The notes under the pieces are model-generated. The model was not told the origin of the DNA, did no database searches, and saw nothing but the letters and a program-made list of their open reading frames with translations. A program made the translations under genes and the position numbers. DNA of 54,034 bases, taken from contig NZ_QKNY01000014.1 in assembly GCF_003605575.1 (NCBI RefSeq), positions 1 to 54,034 of the forward strand, read 5' to 3'. This stretch comes from Halonotius aquaticus. GTDB lineage: Archaea > Halobacteriota > Halobacteria > Halobacteriales > Haloferacaceae. This document shows positions 22,954 through 31,941 of the stretch, piece by piece. Each line of letters begins with the position of its first letter. The stretch's first letter is position 1.

Positions 22954-23694
22954 ATGCACCTTGTCCGCTTCCGCGATCCATCCGGTACCATCCGACAGGG
23001 CACTGCCACCGACGACACCGTCGTCTTCGGCGACCAAGAGTACGCCCGCGACAGCGTCGATATCCTCCCGCCCTGTGAGCCGACGAAGATCATCTGTGTT
23101 GGCCGCAATTACGCTGACCACGCCTCCGAGCGCGATTCGGATGTGCCGGATCGCCCGCTGTTGTTCCTCAAACCGCCGAACGCCGTCGCCGCCCCCGAGT
23201 CGACGGTGACGCTGCCGGCTGGTAAGGAGCGGATCGACTGGGAGGCCGAGTTCGCGGTCGTCATCGATGAGCAGTGCCGCAACGTCGCCGCGGCCGACGC
23301 CCTCGATGTCGTTCGCGGGTATACCTGTCTCAACGACATCTCCAACCGCGACGACCAAGACCGCGAACAGAACTGGGTGCGCGGGAAGGCCTTCGATAAC
23401 GCCGCGCCGCTCGGCCCGGTGATAGCGACGCCCGACGAGGTGCCCGACGACGCCAGCATCGAACTCCGGGTTAACGGCGAGACCAAACAGGACGCGGCGG
23501 TCGACCAGTTTTACTTCTCAGTCTCGGAGCTAATCGCGGAGATTACCGAGCACATGACATTGGAGCCGGGCGACGTGATCTCAACGGGGACGCCAGCCGG
23601 CGTCGGCGCGCTTTCAGATGGCGACCATGTCGAAGTCGAGATCGAGGGGATCGGCACGCTGGAACACGGCGTGGTGATCCCGGATAGCGACTGA
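22954..23694 (+). CDS. Fumarylacetoacetate hydrolase-family protein
   Basis: A 246-residue FAH-fold enzyme. It has IICVGRNYADHASERD (typical N-terminal signature with the active-site His), then FLKPPNAVAAPESTVTLP, and the metal ligands in DWEAEFAVVI (ExE) and YTCLNDISNRDDQ (Asp). The C-terminal block DVISTGTPAGVG is also typical. Members hydrolyse or decarboxylate beta-diketo acids such as acylpyruvates and oxaloacetate. The start at 22954 is preferred over a TTG at 22930, since family members begin MHLVRF-like. It is not in an operon. Confidence 0.9.
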   Translation: MHLVRFRDPSGTIRQGTATDDTVVFGDQEYARDSVDILPPCEPTKIICVGRNYADHASERDSDVPDRPLLFLKPPNAVAAPESTVTLPAGKERIDWEAEFAVVIDEQCRNVAAADALDVVRGYTCLNDISNRDDQDREQNWVRGKAFDNAAPLGPVIATPDEVPDDASIELRVNGETKQDAAVDQFYFSVSELIAEITEHMTLEPGDVISTGTPAGVGALSDGDHVEVEIEGIGTLEHGVVIPDSD

Positions 23695-23737
23695 TCGGCC
23701 CCGAAGCGTTTTGAGTCATGCCGAGCTACGGAGTTGT

Positions 23738-24001
23738 ATGGCACGAGCCGATTCGGGCGAGACGGACGCTCCAACCCGAGAAATCCGTCTGCTGAAAAAT
23801 CCGGACGGTCGGTGAACCGCTCGTGATCTCCGTGTCGGGCTGACTACACAAGGCGAGAGCCGGCAAGACGTACTCGACAATCTCGACGCTGTCGTCGCGG
23901 CAGTCGACGGCGACGGTGGGGAGCCGCCAACCGACGAAGAAATTCGTGCTCTGGGTGTTGATCCTGCGGTTGCTCGTTCGCAACGCAACGCGCACCGATA
24001 G
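23738..24001 (+). pseudogene. hicB: hicB pseudogene with an in-frame stop
   Basis: An 88-codon frame reads as a haloarchaeal HicB with one premature stop. Before the stop it reads IRLLKNPDGR, and after it TARDLRVGLTTQGESRQDVL, then LDAVVAAVDGDGG and P-T-D-E-E-I-R-A-L-G-V-D-P. The stop codon TGA falls where family members have Trp (G-x-W-T-A-R-D), so a single TGG to TGA change explains it. No HicA toxin gene lies downstream before hisC. The frame is otherwise undamaged, so the change is recent, or the TGA could conceivably be a sequencing error. Confidence 0.7.
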
Positions 24002-24091
24002 GCAAGCACAGTCACCGCGCTGACCAACCGACAACCACCCAACCGACCCCGTGTAAGCACGCTTAAGGCCCGCGGACTGCTCCCCTCGGGT

Positions 24092-25180
24092 ATGCAACCA
24101 CGGGATCTCTCTGCGACCAGCCCGTACGTCCCAGGGCGGGGGATCGAGGAAGTCGCCCGCGATCTCGGGCTCGATCCGACCGATCTGATCAAACTCTCCT
24201 CCAACGAGAACCCACACGGCTCCAGTCCGAAAGCCGTCGAAGCGGTACACCAGCAGGCCGACGACGGCCTCCACGTCTACCCGAAGGCGTCCCACACCGA
24301 TCTCACCGAAAAGCTCGCCGCGAAGTGGGGCGTCGCCGACGAGCAGATCTGGGTCTCTCCCGGCGCGGACGGCGCGATCGACTACCTCTCACGTGCGATG
24401 CTGGAGCCGGGGCAGTCGGTGCTCGTCCCCGATCCAGGCTTTTCGTACTACCGGATGAGCACGCGCCATCACCACGGCGAGATTAACGAGTACGAGCTTT
24501 CGAAGGCCGACGGCTTCGAACAGACAGCCGATCTCGTTCTCGACTCGTACGACGGCGAGCGCATCATCCATATCACCTCGCCGCACAACCCGACCGGCAG
24601 CGAGTGGACACGCGAAGAGATCCGGACGCTGCTCGACGAGGTCGACGACGAAACCCTCGTTGTTGTCGACGAGGCCTACGGCGAATACTCCGAGGAACCG
24701 AGCAGCATCGATCTCCTCTCGGAGTTCGACAATCTCGCCGTCCTCCGAACGTTCTCGAAGGCCTACGGCCTCGCGGGGCTGCGAATCGGCTATGCGGCTG
24801 TCCCCGAGTCATGGGCTGACGCCTACGCCCGTGTCAACACACCGTTTGCGGCCAACGAGGTCGCCTGTCGAGCCGCGCTGGCCGCGCTCGATGACGACGA
24901 CCACGTCGAGCAGTCGGTCGACTCCGCTCAATGGGCCCGCGAGTACATGCAGGAGAACCTCGATGCCCCAACCTTCGACAGCGCAGCCAACTTCGTGTTG
25001 GCCGACGTTGGCGATGCCAGTCGCGTCGCCGAGGCCAGCCAGCGCGCCGGCGTCATCATCAGAGACTGCAGCAGCTTCGGGCTGCCGGGCTGTGTCCGGA
25101 TCTCCTGTGGCACCCGCGAGCAGACCAAAACTGCTGTCGAGACGCTCAACGAGATCGTCGCTGAGGTGACGCCGACGTGA
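24092..25180 (+). CDS. hisC: Histidinol-phosphate aminotransferase
   Basis: A 362-residue fold-type I PLP aminotransferase. The N-terminal IKLSSNENPHGSSPKAVEA is the HisC signature. Substrate and cofactor blocks include VSPGADGAIDYLSRAML and SPHNPTGSEW. The Schiff-base lysine is in RTFSKAYGLAGLRIGY, and the phosphate-binding arginine region is CVRISCGTREQT. It converts imidazole acetol phosphate to histidinol phosphate in histidine synthesis. A TTAAG box about 26 bases before the ATG suggests a leaderless mRNA. Its stop overlaps the GTG of the adenylate kinase-like gene by 4 bases. Confidence 0.93.
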   Translation: MQPRDLSATSPYVPGRGIEEVARDLGLDPTDLIKLSSNENPHGSSPKAVEAVHQQADDGLHVYPKASHTDLTEKLAAKWGVADEQIWVSPGADGAIDYLSRAMLEPGQSVLVPDPGFSYYRMSTRHHHGEINEYELSKADGFEQTADLVLDSYDGERIIHITSPHNPTGSEWTREEIRTLLDEVDDETLVVVDEAYGEYSEEPSSIDLLSEFDNLAVLRTFSKAYGLAGLRIGYAAVPESWADAYARVNTPFAANEVACRAALAALDDDDHVEQSVDSAQWAREYMQENLDAPTFDSAANFVLADVGDASRVAEASQRAGVIIRDCSSFGLPGCVRISCGTREQTKTAVETLNEIVAEVTPT

Positions 25181-25797
25181 CCGACGAACCGGCCACGACC
25201 GACAACCCGATGATGACCGACGACGCGACGACAACCGACGATGGGACGACGAGTGAATCGACAGTCAGCGACGACGTAGCACAAAAACTGGTCGTCACCG
25301 GCACACCCGGCACCGGCAAAACGACCGCGACCGAACAGCTCGCCGGCGACACCGACGCGGAGATCATCCATCTCAACGACGCGATTCGGGAGTTCGGTCT
25401 TTACAGCGAGCGCGACGCCGAGCGCGATTCGCTGGTGACCGATCTCGACGCCGTCAGGGAACACCTCGGTGAGTGGCGTGGGATCCTCGAATCACACCTT
25501 GCCCACCACGTTGACGCCGACCGCGTTGTCGTCCTTCGGTGTGAGCCGAGCGAACTCGAAACCCGGCTGCGTGATCGTGGCGACACCGCCGCCAAAGCCC
25601 GGGAAAATGCCGAAAGCGAGGCCCTCGATGTCGTACTCTCAGAGGCGGTCGACCAACACGGCGCCGAAGCTGTTTACGAGATCGACACGACCGACCGTGA
25701 GCCAAGCGAGGTAGCCGTCGAGATCGCCGCCGTCCGCAACGGCGACCGCGAGCCGGATGCCGGTGGCGTCGACTTCACGGGGTATCTCGTTGGATGA
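25177..25797 (+). CDS. AK6/Fap7-type adenylate kinase-like protein
   Basis: A 206-residue P-loop kinase. Walker A is VTGTPGTGKTTATEQLA. The body matches the AK6 (Fap7/hCINAP) family: HLNDAIREFGLYSERDAERD, DRVVVLRCEPSELETRLRDR, then NAESEALDVVLSEAV. AK6-type proteins have adenylate kinase and ATPase activity and help mature the small ribosomal subunit with uS11. The first 30 residues are an acidic Thr/Asp-rich extension (TTDNPMMTDDATTTDDGTT) not seen in shorter homologues; a later start is possible, but the 4-base overlap with hisC supports GTG at 25177. It is also 4-base coupled to the next gene. Confidence 0.85.
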   Translation: MTDEPATTDNPMMTDDATTTDDGTTSESTVSDDVAQKLVVTGTPGTGKTTATEQLAGDTDAEIIHLNDAIREFGLYSERDAERDSLVTDLDAVREHLGEWRGILESHLAHHVDADRVVVLRCEPSELETRLRDRGDTAAKARENAESEALDVVLSEAVDQHGAEAVYEIDTTDREPSEVAVEIAAVRNGDREPDAGGVDFTGYLVG

Positions 25798-26396
25798 CAC
25801 TCGATCGACTTCGGCCGGTTGCCGACCGGCTGCTGACGCCGTTTGTCACCGGGGCCGACAAGATTGGGTTGACGCCGAACAGCGTCAGCGTCATCTCGCT
25901 TGGGGTCGCGGTCGCCGCGGCTGTGGCCTTCGTTATCGCCGACCCGCTGTTCTACGTCGCTGGGGCTGTCTTCGTCTTCGCCAACGGGTGGCTGGATCTG
26001 ATCGACGGCGCGCTCGCTCGCCGGCAGGAGACCGCCTCTGCCGGCGGCGATCTGTTGGATCACGTGATCGACCGCTATGCCGATCTGACGATCATCGGCG
26101 GCCTCGCGGCCGGCGTCGGCAACTTCGCGCTTGGCTTTCTTGCTGTGACCGGCGTGTTGATGACCTCGTATCTCGGCACGCAGATCCAAGCGGTCGGCCT
26201 CGGGCGGGCCTACGGCGGCCTCGTCGGGCGGGCCGATCGGCTGGCGTTGATCGGCCTGACTGCTGTCGCGGCTGCCGTCGTCAGCGACCCGATTGTGGCA
26301 GGCTACGGGGTTGTCGCGTTGCTTCTGGCCTTCTTTGCGATCATCGGCCATATCACCGCTGCCCAGCGGTTTTGGGGCGCGTGGAACGATCTGTAA
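25794..26396 (+). CDS. CDP-alcohol phosphatidyltransferase (archaetidyl head-group synthase)
   Basis: A 200-residue membrane enzyme with the signature D(x)2DG(x)2AR(x)8G(x)3D(x)3D, seen as DLIDGALARRQ, then GGDLLDHVIDRYAD. It has about five membrane helices. It is the second such enzyme in the window, shorter and closer to the archaeal archaetidylglycerol- or archaetidylinositol-phosphate synthase size. It is ATGA-coupled to the AK6 gene, a gene order that I recall as common in haloarchaea. The exact head group cannot be assigned from sequence. Confidence 0.88.
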   Translation: MTLDRLRPVADRLLTPFVTGADKIGLTPNSVSVISLGVAVAAAVAFVIADPLFYVAGAVFVFANGWLDLIDGALARRQETASAGGDLLDHVIDRYADLTIIGGLAAGVGNFALGFLAVTGVLMTSYLGTQIQAVGLGRAYGGLVGRADRLALIGLTAVAAAVVSDPIVAGYGVVALLLAFFAIIGHITAAQRFWGAWNDL

Positions 26397-26414
26397 GTCG
26401 CCGACGGCGCATGC

Positions 26415-26420
26415 TTTATA
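26415..26420 (+). promoter_or_regulatory. TATA box of the MBF1 gene
   Basis: GCTTTATACC contains TTTATA at 26415-26420, centred about 27 bases before the ATG at 26445. A leaderless mRNA is expected. It supports the start at 26445 over the in-frame GTG at 26439. Confidence 0.5.
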
Positions 26421-26444
26421 CCGGGGGATACGGTATCGGTGCGT

Positions 26445-26987
26445 ATGGCCCAATGTGAGATGTGTGGTGCCGAGCAGTCGTCGCTCACCACCACAAAAGT
26501 CGAAGGGGCGAAACTGGAACTCTGTGACGAGTGTACGGAGTTCGGGACGGAGGTCAAAACCCAATCCTCGTCGTCGGGATCGAGCAAGTATTCGACCTCC
26601 AGCAGTAGCTCCGGCGCTTCGGGCGGGAGCAGCGGTTCCACGTCGACAGGATCGACGGGCAACTCGGGTGGCTCCTCGAATCAACGCCGGAAGGACATGT
26701 TCGACGACATGGACGAGATCGCCGGCGATTACGACGACCGCATCCGGGAGGCCCGTGAGGGCGAAGGCCTCACCCAGGAGGAACTCGCCAACAATCTCAA
26801 CGAGAAGGCGAGTCTCATCCGAAAGCTCGAACGCGGCGACGTCCTGCCAAGCGATGATGTCCGCAAGAAACTCGAATCGGCGTTCAATATCACGCTCACC
26901 GAGGGAGCCGATGTCGACGACACCGAGTGGTCAGGCGAATCCACCGGGTCGATGACGCTGGGCGACGTGGTCGAACGGAAGGACTAA
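26445..26987 (+). CDS. mbf1: Multiprotein bridging factor 1 homologue
   Basis: A 180-residue archaeal MBF1. The N-terminus is a zinc ribbon with CEMCGAEQSS (two Cys) and LELCDECTEFG (two Cys). A low-complexity Ser/Gly linker of about 50 residues follows (roughly 40-85). The Cro/C1-type HTH is DRIREAREGEGLTQEELANN, then NEKASLIRKLERGDVLPSDD. Archaeal MBF1 binds the ribosome and is implicated in translation and stress adaptation, whereas the eukaryotic protein bridges TBP and activators. It is a single gene, convergent with the DICT gene. Confidence 0.93.
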   Translation: MAQCEMCGAEQSSLTTTKVEGAKLELCDECTEFGTEVKTQSSSSGSSKYSTSSSSSGASGGSSGSTSTGSTGNSGGSSNQRRKDMFDDMDEIAGDYDDRIREAREGEGLTQEELANNLNEKASLIRKLERGDVLPSDDVRKKLESAFNITLTEGADVDDTEWSGESTGSMTLGDVVERKD

Positions 26988-26998
26988 TCGCGATCGGC

Positions 26999-27760
26999 TC
27001 AGACGACGTGTGAGTCCTCGTCGGCGTCGAGATCGGCCGTCGACCCAACATCGCCGTAGTTGCCTTTGAGGTAGCCGATCAGGTATTCGACGGTTTTCGG
27101 ATCGTACGTCCAAAAGCCGTAGAACTCCCGGTCGCCGCGCTCCTCGGCTAACAGCGCACACATGTTTTCATCGACGCCGTCGCCGTCGTAGGCGACAAAC
27201 CAGGTCTTCTGAATCTCGTCGTTGTGTTCAATGTGGAGGGTGAAGTGTTCGTGATCCGGCACCATCGGGCTGTCGCTGACGGGTGCGGCGTAGGTGTGCA
27301 CCGACAGCGCGGTGTGTTCGCCAAGTTGGTTGTAGGCGTCTGTTTGGCCATCCAACACTGAAAGCGTCTGAAACCCAGCGTGGAGTTCCCCGCTGCCGAT
27401 CCGCCAGGCGCGATCCTCGATCTCCCGGGAGGCCATAAACATCTCCTCGATCGAGTAGGAGGTAAACAGCGTCTCATCGAGGTGGTCGAGGATCGGGCTT
27501 CGCTCGACGCCCGTTGCTGTCGACTGCTCTGCCGCTGGGGGACGGTAGATGTCGTCTAAGGAAACCGCGGTCACAAAGGCATCCTCGCGGCTGAGGATCG
27601 CAAACTGTTCGGGCTCCTCCGGGAGCGTCCGGGTATCGATGGTAAGATGTCGATCCTCATACTGTTCGCGGAGGTCGTCGACGACGGAATCTGGTGTGTT
27701 GACGACCGTCAGCGTCATCGTGCGGGCTTCGATATCCGCGATGAGCTCTCGCAACGACAT
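26999..27760 (-). CDS. DICT-domain sensory protein
   Basis: A 253-residue protein beginning MSLRELIADIEARTMTLTVV, the pattern of haloarchaeal DICT sensory domain proteins (diguanylate-cyclase/two-component-associated domain). The region VEYLIGYLKGNYG near the C-terminus and the F-A-I-L-S-R-E-D-A-F-V-T-A-V block are typical. It has no HTH or kinase domain, so it is a stand-alone sensor. The ligand is unknown; redox or light sensing has been suggested for the family. The start at 27760 is chosen because the frame upstream is not conserved and crosses the tpiA promoter region. It is divergent from tpiA. Confidence 0.8.
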   Translation of the reverse strand: MSLRELIADIEARTMTLTVVNTPDSVVDDLREQYEDRHLTIDTRTLPEEPEQFAILSREDAFVTAVSLDDIYRPPAAEQSTATGVERSPILDHLDETLFTSYSIEEMFMASREIEDRAWRIGSGELHAGFQTLSVLDGQTDAYNQLGEHTALSVHTYAAPVSDSPMVPDHEHFTLHIEHNDEIQKTWFVAYDGDGVDENMCALLAEERGDREFYGFWTYDPKTVEYLIGYLKGNYGDVGSTADLDADEDSHVV

Positions 27761-27847
27761 CCCTACTACCAGCCACCTTACCACGGGAGGTATTTGATAA
27801 TTTGTGAACAATTCTGACAGGTCGGGCCGGCGGCCGAAAGATGAAGC

Positions 27848-27852
27848 TATAT
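27848..27852 (+). promoter_or_regulatory. TATA box of tpiA
   Basis: GCTATATC has TATAT at 27848-27852, centred 27 bases upstream of the ATG at 27877. It points to a leaderless tpiA mRNA and supports that start over ATG 27841. Confidence 0.5.
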
Positions 27853-27876
27853 CACCCCGGCGACAAACCATGGGGT

Positions 27877-28521
27877 ATGTTCATCTTGGTGAACCTGAAA
27901 GCGTATCCGTGTGATCCGATCGAAGTCGCCACCGCCGCCCGCGATGTCGCCGAGGACGCCGGCGTCCGCATCGCTGTCTCGCCACAGGCTGCCCACCTCG
28001 AATCCGTCGCCGACACCGGCGTCGAAACGTGGGCCCAACACGTCTCGCCGAATGGCTACGGCAGCTTCACCGGCAGCACCCTCGCGGAGGCCGTCGCCGA
28101 GGCCGGCGCGGAAGGGACGCTGCTCAACCACTCGGAAAACCGCCGCAAGCTCGCCGACATCGACGCCGCGGTACGGGCCGCCGAACGCGCCGGCCTCGAA
28201 ACCTGTGTCTGTGCAAACAACCCGGATCAGATCGCTGCCGCCGCGGCCCTGCAGCCGGATTCGGTCGCCGTCGAACCGCCGGAGCTCATCGGCGGCGATG
28301 TGTCGGTCGCCACGGCCGATCCGGATATCGTCACCGACGCTGTCGCCGCCGCTGGCGGCGTTGACGAGGACGTCGACGTCTACTGTGGCGCAGGAATCTC
28401 AACGGGCGACGACGTAACGACCGCCGAAGAGCTCGGTGCCTCTGGGATCCTGCTTGCCAGCGGGGTCGCCAAAGCCGACGATCCGCGGGCCGCCCTCGAA
28501 GATCTCGTCTCCGGGCTCTAA
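27877..28521 (+). CDS. tpiA: Triosephosphate isomerase (archaeal short form)
   Basis: A 214-residue TIM-barrel enzyme of the compact archaeal type. Catalytic residues are visible: K8 in VNLKAY, H85 in LLNHSENRR and E133 in [11 protein letters not shown]. The phosphate-binding loops are [11 protein letters not shown] and [13 protein letters not shown]. It interconverts dihydroxyacetone phosphate and glyceraldehyde 3-phosphate, joining glycerol catabolism to gluconeogenesis and glycolysis. It is functionally linked to glpK at the end of the window. The start is fixed by the leaderless TATA box and the conserved N-terminal strand. Confidence 0.95.
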   Translation: MFILVNLKAYPCDPIEVATAARDVAEDAGVRIAVSPQAAHLESVADTGVETWAQHVSPNGYGSFTGSTLAEAVAEAGAEGTLLNHSENRRKLADIDAAVRAAERAGLETCVCANNPDQIAAAAALQPDSVAVEPPELIGGDVSVATADPDIVTDAVAAAGGVDEDVDVYCGAGISTGDDVTTAEELGASGILLASGVAKADDPRAALEDLVSGL

Positions 28522-28533
28522 GCGACGCCCGGC

Positions 28534-30357
28534 TTATTCTGGCTCGGACACGTCATCGAGAAAGCTGGCTTCGACTGACTGTACCATCGTCGCCAGCTCG
28601 CTGTCGGTAAGCGTATCGGCGTAGGCCTCCCGGATGAGTTCCGGGATCGCGTACCGGTAGCGGCCTTCACCAACGTGGCGAATCAGCTGTGACTGTCGGA
28701 GCGGCCGGTTACGGCTGTAGGCGAGTTGGTGGTCGTCGTCGCCGCCGGCCGCGATATGCGCTGAGACGGGGTCGCTTTCCTCACCCTCGCGGTAATGTTC
28801 TAACATCCCAACCGACCGCAGCGGCAGGTCGGCGATGCGGTCTTTGAGTTCTGTGACGACCGCCTCGCGGGTGCCGTGTTCGACTGCCTCGACGAACTCC
28901 ATGGCCTCCTCGGCGATGTCGCTGCGGGTGACGGTACCGAACCGCGTCGACGTGGGCGCGCTCCCACCGGGCGACCCTGTGGTTTCCTCGGGGCCAGTTA
29001 CCTCCGAGGGATCGACCGGCTGGGGATCGATCGGGGCCGAGCCGTCGTATGCTGTCTCGTCCGTGCTGTCGTCGTCACTGGTCGCCTCGTTGGCGATGGC
29101 CTCAGCCGCCGTGGCGTCGTCTTCTGCGGCTTCGGCGACCGCGTTGGCGAAATCAGCCGGCGTGAGATCATCGCCGAAGACGCCGTCGGCCGTCATCTCA
29201 GCCCCGCTTGTCTCGGTGTCAGTCGTCGTGCTGTCGGTGGGGGCTGTGTCAGCCTCCGAGTCAGCGGCCATATCGGTGGGGTCATCTGGGCCGCGGTAGG
29301 CGGCTTCGGATCGCTGCAACATCGCTTGGGCAAACTGGTCGGCCATCCGGCTCAGATCGCGGGCTTCCTCAAGTTCGCGTTCTAGTTCCTTGATTCGGGC
29401 GTCTTTTTTATCGAGTTTCTGACGGAGGTCAGCCAACTCGCTTTCGCGGCGGGCCTTTTCGTCGGAGATCTCGGTGAGTTCAGAGACCAGATCGTCGCTG
29501 ACGGATTTGAGCTCCGGCTGTTCGATATCCTCAAGCCCGGGCGTTGCCCCGGCGTCGAAGGTTTCCTTGCGGTGGAACTGCACCCGGCGGATATCGTCTG
29601 ACCAGTCGGCGACAAGGAACCCCTCGCCGTCAGCCAACTCCTCGACGGCGTCGGCGTACTCCGAGCCAAGAATACGCCCGACGACTTTGGTGTCATTGCG
29701 CCAAGTGAGTCGGTGCCAGACGAGCCAATCACACTGCGTGATGAAGTCCTTCTTCACATCGGCCGGACGTTGGCTAATGCCGACGATCCCGAGGCCGTGT
29801 TTCCGGCCGCGTTTGCCGATCTTGATCAGCATCTTGCCAGCTTCGCCCATCCCGCCCTGTTCGGGGATGTACTCGTGGCACTCCTCGATGACCAAGAGGA
29901 AGGGCTTTTTCAGCTTCTTTTCTTTCGCAAAGAGGTGGCGAGCGGTCTGTAAGAGCAGTTCGTTGGCGTCCTCGTCGTCGAGATACCCCGATACGTCAAG
30001 GATGATCGGGATGTTCTCTTCGAGAGCCAAGGAGGCGATCTTCTCGGCGTGATCGGCGGTGACCTGGATATCGCATTCCTCGTCGGCCCCGACATGGAGG
30101 ATCTCGTAGGCCTCCTTGAGGCCGTAGTACTCCCCATCGCTGTCGACGATGAGGACAGGGAAGTTGTTATCAAGGAGATTTTCCAGCATCACCGAGGCTG
30201 TGTTTGATTTCCCGCTGCCGCTTTTGCCTGTGATGAAGCCGCGACCCGTGAGGAGATCGACGACCGGCAACTCGACGGCTGTCCCGGGGGCGATGGCGTC
30301 GGTGCCGCCGGGGCCAGCACTCACGTCCGCGACCGTGATGGTTTCCTCGCTGCTCAT
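28534..30357 (-). CDS. HerA-like ATPase (DUF87 family)
   Basis: A 607-residue HerA/VirB4-like P-loop ATPase. Walker A is GFITGKSGSGKSNTASVMLE near residue 40, Walker B is KPFLLVIEECHEYIP, and the sensor region is LGIVGISQRPADVKKD. A coiled coil follows at about 300-345 (ESELADLRQKLDKKDARIKE), then an acidic linker rich in Thr/Asp/Ala and a C-terminal helical domain. HerA proteins are hexameric DNA translocases, and this haloarchaeal group has no NurA partner beside it, so its role is unclear. The coiled coil suggests a partner or self-assembly. The gene is followed 12 bases later by the convergent tpiA stop. Confidence 0.88.
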   Translation of the reverse strand: MSSEETITVADVSAGPGGTDAIAPGTAVELPVVDLLTGRGFITGKSGSGKSNTASVMLENLLDNNFPVLIVDSDGEYYGLKEAYEILHVGADEECDIQVTADHAEKIASLALEENIPIILDVSGYLDDEDANELLLQTARHLFAKEKKLKKPFLLVIEECHEYIPEQGGMGEAGKMLIKIGKRGRKHGLGIVGISQRPADVKKDFITQCDWLVWHRLTWRNDTKVVGRILGSEYADAVEELADGEGFLVADWSDDIRRVQFHRKETFDAGATPGLEDIEQPELKSVSDDLVSELTEISDEKARRESELADLRQKLDKKDARIKELERELEEARDLSRMADQFAQAMLQRSEAAYRGPDDPTDMAADSEADTAPTDSTTTDTETSGAEMTADGVFGDDLTPADFANAVAEAAEDDATAAEAIANEATSDDDSTDETAYDGSAPIDPQPVDPSEVTGPEETTGSPGGSAPTSTRFGTVTRSDIAEEAMEFVEAVEHGTREAVVTELKDRIADLPLRSVGMLEHYREGEESDPVSAHIAAGGDDDHQLAYSRNRPLRQSQLIRHVGEGRYRYAIPELIREAYADTLTDSELATMVQSVEASFLDDVSEPE

Positions 30358-30432
30358 TTACCTATTTGTCCGTGTGAGCCCACATAGTTCCTGTTGTCGG
30401 TTGTGTCGGTGGTGTCAGCCGACTGTCCGACG

Positions 30433-31845
30433 TTAGTCGAACGATCCGAGCGAGGACTGCCCGTCGTCGTTCGTGGTCGGTCGTGGTGCGTCATCAGTGC
30501 CCCCACCGTCGCTCTCGTCGTCAACCCAGTCAGTGAGTTGGGCGTCGGTGTCGACAGCGTGCTCAACAGGGGCGGGATTCGCCCAGTCGCTGTCGGCGTC
30601 GATATCGGCGGCGTCGTCAGCAGACTCACCAGCGGCGAGGCTTGCGGCGTCGAAGCCATCAAGTCTGGCCTGCTCACCCGCGGCGAAGCTGAGATTCGAA
30701 ACCCGAACGCCGAGTTTGCGAACCGGTGTATCCGCAAACTCCTCGAGTAACTCAAGGGAGATCGCTTCGACAAGATCGGGGTCGTCAACCGGCCCGGACA
30801 GCGAGGAGGCACGCGTGTTGACATCGAACGGCGGGGTGACGACCTTGATCCCGACGGTCTGGTACATCGCGTCGCGGCTCCGGGCACGGGCGGCGACATC
30901 GGCCGCAAGCGCACTGACACGCTCGCGTTTGGCCTCAGACTCCTCTGTCGCCTCAGTGAACGCCGACTCTCTGGAGAGACTTTTCGGGCGACCGGTTGGT
31001 GTCACTTCGCGGTCGTCGTCGCCACGGGCGCGAGCGACAAGTTCTCGGCCGCGCTCACCAAAGCGGTCAACAAGGACGGTCGGATCGGCCGCCGCGAGGT
31101 CGCCGGCGGTCTCGATGCCCATCTCGGCGAGTTCGCGCTCGGTCACCGGCCCGACGCCGTGGATCGCAGCCACCGGCAGCGGCCCGAGAAAGGCTGCCAC
31201 CTCAGCGGGCCGGACGACAGTCAGCCCGTCAGGCTTGTCATGATCGCTGGCAACCTTCGCGGTCGCCATGTTTGGGGCGACGCCGACGCTGGCTGGCACG
31301 CCGACCTCGCGGCTGATCCGCTGTTTGACATGGCGGGCGTACCCCTCCGCGATCGTCCGGGTGTCGTCGGCGCCACTGTCGTCGCTATCGGCATCGCCGT
31401 CCGCGTCGTCGACGAGGCCCCAACTCGTGCGGTCGGTCACATCGAGATACGCTTCGTCGATGCTGACCTCACGGACAACGTCGGCGCAGTCATGCAGAAT
31501 CTCCTTCACGTCGCTAGCGACTTCCTCGTAGAAATCGAGGTCGACAGGGCGGTAGTGGCCGGCTGGCTCCGCGTCGGTCTCGGCAGCCCGCGGGAGCGAC
31601 TCAAGGGCCTGACTGATCGGTTGGGCACTCTCGATCCCGTGGTCGCGGGCCTCATAGCTCGCGGTAGCGACCGCGCCATGGGGTTCGCCAGCCGCATAGC
31701 CCATCCCGACGACGAGGGGCTCGCCACGGAGCTCGGGCTCACGAAGCCGTTCACACGACGCATAAAAGCAGTCCATATCGACATGGAGGATGATCCGCGC
31801 GTCGCCGTCGTCGCTGTCGGCGTCGGTGAAGGCGTCGAACGTCAT
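30433..31845 (-). CDS. dinB: DNA polymerase IV (Y-family) with C-terminal PIP box
   Basis: A 470-residue Y-family polymerase. Catalytic elements are ILHVDMDCFYASCERLREPE (palm Asp) and VREVSIDEAYLDVTD (S-x-D-E). The HhH region is AAIHGVGPVTERELAEMGIE, and the little finger follows. The last residues are GQSSLGSFD, a PCNA-interacting PIP box (QxxLxxF). Acidic insertions (ADGDADSDDSGADDTR) are haloadaptive. It performs error-prone translesion synthesis past lesions such as UV photoproducts and abasic sites. The start at 31845 (MTFDAF) is chosen over 31923, which is unlike the family. It works in the same damage response as the photolyase at 51363. Confidence 0.93.
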   Translation of the reverse strand: MTFDAFTDADSDDGDARIILHVDMDCFYASCERLREPELRGEPLVVGMGYAAGEPHGAVATASYEARDHGIESAQPISQALESLPRAAETDAEPAGHYRPVDLDFYEEVASDVKEILHDCADVVREVSIDEAYLDVTDRTSWGLVDDADGDADSDDSGADDTRTIAEGYARHVKQRISREVGVPASVGVAPNMATAKVASDHDKPDGLTVVRPAEVAAFLGPLPVAAIHGVGPVTERELAEMGIETAGDLAAADPTVLVDRFGERGRELVARARGDDDREVTPTGRPKSLSRESAFTEATEESEAKRERVSALAADVAARARSRDAMYQTVGIKVVTPPFDVNTRASSLSGPVDDPDLVEAISLELLEEFADTPVRKLGVRVSNLSFAAGEQARLDGFDAASLAAGESADDAADIDADSDWANPAPVEHAVDTDAQLTDWVDDESDGGGTDDAPRPTTNDDGQSSLGSFD

Positions 31846-31941
31846 GGCGAAAGCGTCCCCGTTTGGTCTGCGTTCAGTCCCGTCGTAGCCACTGCTATCG
31901 AGTGATTCGACAGCCACCAGCAAGAGCGTGACGGCGGGCGG

